The position numbers and the translations under genes are program-made. From contig CM077658.1 in assembly GCA_039707465.1 (NCBI GenBank), forward strand, positions 18,587,732 through 18,651,731: 64,000 nt of DNA, read 5' to 3'. Source of the stretch: Rhabdophis nuchalis (lineage: Eukaryota; Chordata; Lepidosauria; Squamata; Natricidae). Below the pieces are notes generated by a model. The model did not search any database, had not been told where the DNA came from, and was given only the letters and a program-made list of their open reading frames with translations. This document shows, piece after piece, positions 57,531 through 64,000 of this stretch. The stretch's first letter is position 1. Each line of letters starts with the position of its first letter.

Positions 57531-57881
57531 TAGGTAAAAAGGTTAAAGTTCCCCTTGCACTTGTGTGTACTAGTCCCTCCTGACTCTACTTTATCTCCAG
57601 TTCAAAGCTGAAGAGCCAGCACTATTTGAAGATGTCTCCGTGGTCATGTGGCCGGCATAACTCAACGCCGAAGGCACACAGAACATTGTTACCTTCCCAC
57701 CAAAGATGGTCCCTATTTTTCCTACTTGCATTTTTTTTACCTGCTTTCGAACTGCTAGGTTGGCAGAATCTTGGGACACATAATGGGAGCTCACTCTGTT
57801 ATGTGGCACTAGGGATTCAAACCGCCGAACTGCCAACCTTTCTGATCGAAAAGCTCAGTGTCTTAGCCATTGAGCAACCTG
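57531..57881 (-). mobile_element. tRNA-derived SINE, family 1
   Basis: The tail (CCTTGCACTTGTGTGTACTA), body (CACCAAAGATGGTCCCTATT) and head (GGGATTCAAACCGCCGAAC, an inverted B-box-like site) are all present. A following (AT)n tract lies at about 57888-57919. Confidence 0.87.
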
Positions 57882-57884
57882 AAT

Positions 57885-57919
<35 letters not shown>

Positions 57920-57921
<2 letters not shown>

Positions 57922-58655
57922 TTCTCTTCTACAGAAAAAAAAACCCCACTCTCTTGGGATACTATTCAACACATTTACTTTGTTGAGGAACTTAAAGTCC
58001 CTCCAGATAAAAGACGAAACGTGGAAGCGTTTCTTGAAGGGAGATAGTTAAAAGTAGGTGCGAAGGGGATGCCATCCATTTCCACTCTCGGCGACTGTGA
58101 GATAGCCAGAAGAATAGTAGGGTTAAAAAAAAAAAACCCTGTGCAGTGAGAGTTTGAAGTACTGCAGCCACCGTCTGTGTGTGCAACCACACAAAACTAG
58201 AATTAGCCTGGCATAAAAGCCGAGGCCTGTTCTTTAAGAGGCAGAGGGCAAAGTGCAAAATCAAGAGAGAAAGAAAAAGTAGAAAGACGGGGGACCAGGA
58301 TAATAAGTAGTTCGGGATGACGAAAGCCCAAGAGGCTTCACGCTGAAGGGAGAGGTGTTTCCATTCTGTGTTTTATTCTCTGCAGAATTAGACGTATATC
58401 ACAGCTGGAGACCGGTCTAGTCGCTGATTCATTTGACCTCCAGGGAGCACTGCGCCAAAGCATGGAGTGAAACAAAGCAAAAAGGAGCTTTAGCTTGGGA
58501 TTGTTTCAAAGGCTCCCCCCTCCCCAAAATCCTTTGAACCCAACATATTGCCCCTCACTGGCAAAAGCTTCCTGGGTGAAGCTTCATCACAGGAAGTTGC
58601 TTTATCAGGCGATTTCCAGACTCAAGTGAGGAGGAAAGACCCTTGGATGGGTGTT
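57920..58655. other. Single-copy intron, no gene seen
   Basis: No feature that I can support. Confidence 0.4.
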
Positions 58656-58657
58656 GG

Positions 58658-58905
58658 GCCAGAATAACAGCGTTGGAAGGGACCTTGGAGGTCTTCTGGT
58701 CCATCCCCCTGCTTAAGCAGGAACCCCTACGCCACTGCGGACAAACGGTTATCTAATCTCTTCTTAAAAACTTCCACTGTTGGAGCATTCACATCTTCTG
58801 GAGGCAAAATTTCTCCTTAGTTCTAGGTTGCTTCTCTCCCTGATTCGTTTCCTCCCATCGCTTCTTTTCTTGCCTTAAGGTGCTTTTGAGAATAGGTTGA
58901 CCCAG
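58658..58905 (-). mobile_element. CR1-type LINE 3' end
   Basis: GAATAACAGCGTTGGAAGGG then GAGGTCTTCTGGTCCATCCC is the inverted terminus, followed by decayed coding sequence. Confidence 0.88.
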
Positions 58906-58908
58906 AGA

Positions 58909-59150
58909 TGGGCTTCAAAACTTTTAGCAAGGGGTTCTCTGCCTGGTTGCTGGGTGGGCATGGCCATGGTGGGTTGGCCTAGTCGGCCTCCTGCACCACA
59001 GGGGGGGGACATGTTTTTGCCCTCCCTGAGCTCCGGAGGCTTTCCTTGAGCCGCCAGGAGGGCAAAAATGGCCTCCCTAGCCTCCAGAGGCTGTCTGGAG
59101 GCCAGAAATGGGCCCATTTCCGGACTTCATAAACTTCCAATAGGCCTGTT
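58909..59150. repeat. GC-rich hAT-like repeat, ends unclear
   Basis: CAGAGATGGGCTTCAAAACT looks like a hAT-type left end. The GC-rich body has GGAGGC-type internal repeats. No duplication was found. Confidence 0.45.
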
Positions 59151-59340
59151 TTTCACGGGCATTACATTTCTTTGCCTCCCAGCAACTTTGCAAAGTTCTG
59201 AATTGTGATGTGTAATAGGGCCGATGGAGGATTTCTGAATTCCCATTTGCAATCTCCATATCAGAGGCTGAAAGATTAAAGAATATGTTGTTTGGAGGAC
59301 CCCACTGTATCATTTCTTCTTCTCCAGAATTAGAAATGTT

Positions 59341-59697
59341 AGGTAAAAGTAAAGGTTTCCCTCACAGATATGTGCTAGTCATTCCTGACTTTAGGGGGCA
59401 GTGCTCATCTCTATTTCAAAGCCAAAGAGCCACCGCTGTCTGAAGACATCTCCGTGTTCATGTGGCCTGCATGCCTCAATGCCAAAGGTGCATGGAACAC
59501 TGTTACTTTCCCACCAAAGGTGGTTCCTATTTTTCTATTTGCATTTTTATGTGCTTTTGAACTGTTAGATTGGCAGAAGCTGGGACAAGTAACAGGAGCT
59601 CACTCCATTACGCGGCGCTAGGGTTTCAAACCACCGAACTGCCAACCTTTCTGATCAACAAGCTCAGTGTCTTAGCCACTGAGCTTCTGCGTCCCTT
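59341..59697 (-). mobile_element. tRNA-derived SINE, family 1 (near full length)
   Basis: The minus strand runs from GGGACGCAGAAGCTCAGTGG through a B-box-like GGTTTGAAACCC to ACCTTTACTTTTACC. Confidence 0.9.
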
Positions 59698-60172
59698 AGA
59701 AATGTTAAGACAACCCAAAGAAATGGGATCCAGAAATTATCCAATTATCTTCCCTGCAAAAAGTTATTTCTAATTGAAAAAATATCAGTAAGAAAATTAA
59801 TTATTGACTGAGATGCGTTGCTTGCCCGTCCAAAATTTTCCAGGCACATGACAGCAATTTTTAGACATTTTTCCAACTCTGCCTAGTATTAGTTTGCAGA
59901 GGAATAAGGCTTTACACAAATATTTTTAGGGTAGGGCAGTTCATTATCACTTAACCACGAAACAATCTTTATTTCCAGTCTGTAAATAAAACCACATGAC
60001 TTATCTAAAGAGCATACACCACTGCCATGACTTAAAATTGAGAAAAGTTTATCCTTAAAAGAAGAAAAAAATAAACGTATGCTGCTTCATTTTTGTAATT
60101 AGGCATTCATACTCGTTTTTAAGAATAATGACTGTTATGAAAGACATACTCCAATCCAAAATGTTATCCAAT

Positions 60173-60852
60173 TAATAATAATAATAATAATAATAAATTT
60201 TATTTGTTACCCGCGCTCTCTCCCCAGGGGACTCGAGGCGGGGCACAGGAAAATTAAAAAACAGTAAACACAACAGAATACATAATTTAAAATCACAATT
60301 AAACAACAAATCCTGCGCTAAAAACATCTATAAAGAACTAAAAAACTTTCCCTAAAACCCCTAAGCACTAAAACCTAAAAACCCCAGGACAAGGAGGCTA
60401 TCCCAAGCCGGCCAGACGGAAAAAGTAGGTTTTCAATTTAAGACGGAAGGAGCGGAGGTCCGTGGTCGTCCTAATATCGGGGGGAAGGTCGTTCCAGAGG
60501 GCCGGGCCCGCCACAGAGAGAGCCCTTCCCCTGGGTGTCGCCCGCTGACATAGTCTAGTGGACGGCACCCGGAGAAGCCCCGCTCTGTGGGAGCGAATCG
60601 GCCGTGAGGATGTATGGGGCAGGATCCGATCCTGCAGATAGCTAGGTCCCGAGCCATGGAGCGCTTTAAAGATGATAATTAACACCTTGAAGCGCACCCG
60701 GAAGACGACAGGTAGCCAGTGCAGCTCGCGCAGGAGCGGTGTTACATGGGTAGACCTAGCGGTCCCCATAATTGCTCGCGCGGCTGCATTCTGGACTAGC
60801 TGAAGCCTCCGGGTGCACCTCAAGGGCAGCCCCATGTAGAGAGAGTTACAAT
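60173..60852 (-). mobile_element. 5'-truncated copy of the L2-type LINE
   Basis: The 153-codon open frame (60398-60859) repeats the last 150 residues of the 24333-27593 ORF with only a handful of changes (for example GTARSTHV for GTSRFAHV, YLQDR for YLRDR). The 3' UTR and (AAT)n tail are shared. It is truncated in the segment encoding CNSLYMGLPL. Confidence 0.95.
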
Positions 60853-60984
60853 TACACACAGAACACTCATATAAACAGAATTGTAGGCACCAACCCTAAG
60901 GGTTTTTGGAAGAGCCAGATGTATACAAAGGCATTTTTAGTATGGAATAGAATGTAAAGTCCATTCTCCTAATGGAACCCAGTA

Positions 60985-61438
60985 CAAGTAATTCTTGCTT
61001 AATGACCGGGATCGGAATTTCCATCACTATGCAATGAGGTTGCAAAGTGCAATGTCACATGATCACATCACTTAGTGACAGCAGTTCACAGTGACAGCAG
61101 AAGCAGAAGCAGTGACAGCAGAAGCCCCCCAACTGTCTTGGTAGGTCATTAAGCAAGAATTGCAATAATCATGACTTCCGACTTCCTGCAGGCTTCCCCA
61201 CTGACTTTCTTTGGGGGAAGTCAGTAGGGAAAGTTGCAAATGAGAATCAGGTGACTGCAGGATGTTGTGGTTGGTCAAAATTCTGGGCCAATTGCCAAGC
61301 ACCCAGATTGTGATCACATGATTGTGGTGATGTTGTGACTGCTGGAACTTCAAAGACCAATTGTAAATACCACACATTCAGCACAATTGTGTGTTTGAGT
61401 GGCCTCAGTATAAGTGGTCATTAATCAACAATCACCTG
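60985..61438. mobile_element. TA-flanked DNA element, diverged CAGGTAGTCC relative
   Basis: The left terminus CAAGTAATTCTTGCTTAATG and the inverted right terminus CAGGTGATTGTTGATTAATG agree at most positions. TA lies on both sides (60983-60984, 61439-61440). It ends about 90 bp from the ZNF423 splice donor. Confidence 0.75.
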
Positions 61439-61526
61439 TATACATTCCTAACATGTAAAGTTTTGAATACAGATTTGCACTGATCCATTTGTAGTGATAG
61501 TTATGAAAATGTATGGCAATACTTAC

Positions 61527-64000
61527 TCTGGGAATGGGGGACGTCTGTGTACCCTTCTTTTGGCCACTGGTTTCAGCCGTCAGGTCTCGATGATCCAGCT
61601 GGAGGTGGCTCTCTAGCTCTTCAGCACTTTCAAATTTGACACTACACTCTGGACATCTCAGACTACCGCAAGGTCTTTCATTAATGTCCGGTACAGTCAG
61701 GCCCAAGGACTGTCCGTTGGTGCTCCGAGCCATGCAAGCAGCACACAGTCCATATGGTAGACCATTAACATCCAGTTTCACCAAGTCTTGCTTGTTTCTG
61801 AAGTCTTTCAAGCACAGAGCACACTTGTAGAGTTTCTGCAATGCCTGGCCATTGGGCGATGATGCGGCCGAGTTCCCCGCCAATTTTTGCATATGGAACG
61901 TCCCGTGGATTTTCAGCTCCAGAGTCGAGGTGACTGTCTGCATGCAGACCACACAACGAAACCCGGTGAGGGAATTCCTAAGGTCAGGATGCATCTGGCA
62001 GTGCTCGATGAAGTCTTCTTCGCTCTGCAGTGGCATTTTGCAGATCCGACACGTGCCCGTGTCCAAGCTCTTGCTGTGAGTTACTTTATGTTCCGTTAAG
62101 GTCAGGAGCGATGGGAAGCGCTCCCCGCAAATAGGGCACATGTAATGCTTTGTCGGGCCCCGATGGGTCTGCATGTGTTCCCGGAGGCCGTTCTCAGAGA
62201 AAAAGGTCCTTGAGCAGATATTACACTTGTGACTCCCTTTGATGAACTCCGCTTTCTTCCTGGAACAATCATCCTCTCCAGGTCGGATGTTATGATCCCG
62301 CAAACGGTGGTTCTGCAGCAGGACCTCCATCGTGTACGCAGCTCCACAGATATCGCAACCATACATAGGTTCGGAGGCATCGATGTCATCCTCGCTAGCT
62401 TCGTGGCTATTGGATGTGTCCGGGTTTTTGATCAGCATGTTCGGGATATCTGTCGACTCTGCCTTCTTGCTGGCTGGCGTCATGCCATTGGCTGTGCCAT
62501 TCTCAGCACCCGCGTCGAAGACACAGTGCTTCTCCCGCAAATGCTTCTCAAGCAGAATAATGGCATGGAACGCCTTGCTGCAGAATTTGCAGTTGTACTT
62601 CTTGCTGTGGGTCGTGATGTGGCACTGCAGCTCCACCTCCGTGCTGAAGGTCTCCCCACAAAAGATGCATTTGTGCGACTTGGCCGGGTTGCCCAAATGG
62701 CTGTGCTTCACGTGGATCTGGAGGTCCGCCTCCTTCCGGAAATCCCAGTTACAGGCCGTGCAGCGGTACATTTTTTTCTCATTGCTGTGCTTGACTGCCA
62801 GGTGCACTTGGATGGATACTTTGGAGTCGAAAACCTCTTGGCACAGGGTGCAATGGTACAAGACGAATGTATGCATGTCCAGGAGGTGCTTCTGAAGGTC
62901 GTCCACTGAGGAAAATTGCTTGTCGCAGCTCTCGCAGACGTAATGCGTTGAGGTCGTCATGTAATGGATGGTGAGATGCTGCAGAAGAGAATCCTGGGAG
63001 TCAAAGTCTTCTTTGCACTGAGGACATGACTGTTTCCTTAACAGCAACTCCAAGTGCAACTTCAAATGGGTCTGGAAACTTTCAAAGTTGGAGAACTTCA
63101 GCTCACATTGATTACATGGGTATTCCCCATTGGAAACCGAATGGACACTGGCGGAAAGCCGTTGCCTTTTAGGGGAAGAAACTTCAACGTCCGAAGACAC
63201 CGGGCTCTGTTCTCCTTTGGACTTTTTATTGTGGGCCAGTGGAATGTTCTTGTGGTTTTCTTTGATGTGCTTTGTTAGCTTGAGGATGGAGCCAAAAATG
63301 GGCGAGTTCGTGCAATATGGGCAGGAGTAAACTTCCATAAAAGACTGGGATGGTTGAACCACGGGGGAATCCAACTTCGAGTTCCCAATGTTGCAGTGAG
63401 TTTGCTGGATGTGCTCCGTCAGAGACGCTTCAGTCAGGAAGCCCATGGAACACTGGTTGCAAAAGAAGGCGTTGTTGCCATCTTGCGTCGTGGCTCCCGG
63501 CCCGCAATGGGCGATCCGGATGTGTTCCTGCAGGCTGTTGATATCAGCGAACATCTCCGGGCAATAGTTACAGTGGAAAGCAGAGATGTTGCTGAACTGC
63601 ATCATCGGGTAAGCGTGGTTTTTATGCGCTTTCCTCACGTGTTCATTCAGGTTGTATAAGGTAGGCATGGATTCAAGGCAAATCTGGCACGTGTGGTTTT
63701 GCTGAGGTTTATCCGTATGGATGGTCTTCAGGTGGATTTCCAAAACAGCAAGACTGTTGAAGTCGCGTTTGGTGCAGTAAGGGCAGCTGTAGGCTACCTT
63801 TGACCAAGCCTGGCCTTCTTCCCTTTCCAACGATCTCATTTTCTTCTGTCCCCTCAAAGGTTTCAAGGTCGAGTCGGGCGTGGAGCCCCGTTCCACCGAT
63901 GCACTGGAATCGGGCGTGGCGCTACTCATAGAGGCCACGCTGCCCAAGACGGGGTCCGGGCTGATGCTGTGGTTGCTGGAATCAGGCTGCCGATGGCTAT
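61527..64000 (-). CDS. ZNF423: ZNF423 large zinc-finger exon (partial at window edge)
   Basis: This is the central exon of the nuclear C2H2 zinc-finger transcription factor ZNF423 (OAZ/Ebfaz), known to partner EBF and SMAD proteins in BMP, retinoic-acid and adipocyte/neural programmes. 824 codons are in the window, in frame from 63998; the exon continues beyond 64000, so the first in-frame Met here is not the protein start. I count 18 classical C2H2 fingers plus one atypical one, CALC followed by CAAC without the His pair. A basic SPKRQRL stretch lies mid-exon. ZNF423 rather than paralogue ZNF521 is indicated by [42 protein letters not shown] and the end [10 protein letters not shown]. After the AGA codon ending at 61527 a GTAAGT donor follows, phase 0. 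The frame stays open into the intron as far as 61425, but those residues are not family sequence. The human protein is about 1280 residues, so roughly two thirds is here. Confidence 0.96.

Noticed and set aside
62229..62909. 226- and 187-codon plus-strand frames
   Set aside because: Antisense shadows of the ZNF423 zinc-finger exon.

Overview
This is vertebrate nuclear DNA, most likely from a squamate reptile and probably a snake. Three things point there. The repeats are a mix of CR1-type and L2-type LINEs, RTE/BovB LINE 3' ends, two tRNA-derived SINE families, many small hAT-like and TA-flanked DNA elements, and very dense microsatellites (AAGG, GATA/CTAT, GAA, CA/GA, ATTCT). The one host gene has a coding sequence very close to its amniote orthologue. 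There is no bacterial-style gene organisation, no CRISPR array, no rRNA, no stand-alone tRNA gene and no recognisable endogenous retrovirus.

The only host gene is ZNF423 (a multi-C2H2 zinc-finger transcription factor, OAZ/Ebfaz family), on the minus strand. Its very large zinc-finger exon enters at the right edge (64000) and ends at a clean GT donor after 61527. An intron of about 9.1 kb (52389-61526) follows. Next comes an 85-bp exon (52304-52388) that encodes one complete C2H2 finger and was found by reading the minus strand for the expected next finger. The last exons, for the C-terminal fingers, are not in the window, so 1-52303 is most simply read as part of the following intron, at least 52 kb long.

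The rest is intron filled with transposable elements. The main one is a nearly complete L2/CR1-superfamily LINE at 24129-28436 (minus strand, same orientation as ZNF423). It has an intact 1086-codon endonuclease/reverse-transcriptase ORF and a GC-rich 5' leader. It sits inside an older LINE whose two halves flank it (23690-24128 and 28437-28700). A closely related, 5'-truncated copy is at 60173-60852. Several non-autonomous DNA elements are defined to the base by target-site duplications: hAT-like elements with 8-bp duplications (9907-10167, 18713-19047, 41162-41604 perfect; 8935-9136, 38061-38211, 42056-42875 one mismatch; 45234-46274 two mismatches) and TA-flanked elements (35530-35760, 39938-40323, 45549-46222, 60985-61438). 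Nested insertions (DNA element in SINE, CR1 in hAT, TA element in hAT, L2 in LINE) give a relative order of events.

Between the repeats are single-copy, often AT-rich blocks (about 18050-18550, 29400-30060, 35800-37300, 44570-45220, 47940-48640) that could be intronic regulatory DNA of a developmental gene; this is inference only. I saw no convincing undescribed gene system. The points most worth a second look are the intact LINE in sense orientation in the host intron, two hammerhead-ribozyme-like cores in Penelope-like debris, large fold-back palindromes, a 66-bp-period minisatellite grown from a dispersed repeat, and an uninterrupted (GAA)53 tract in the intron.
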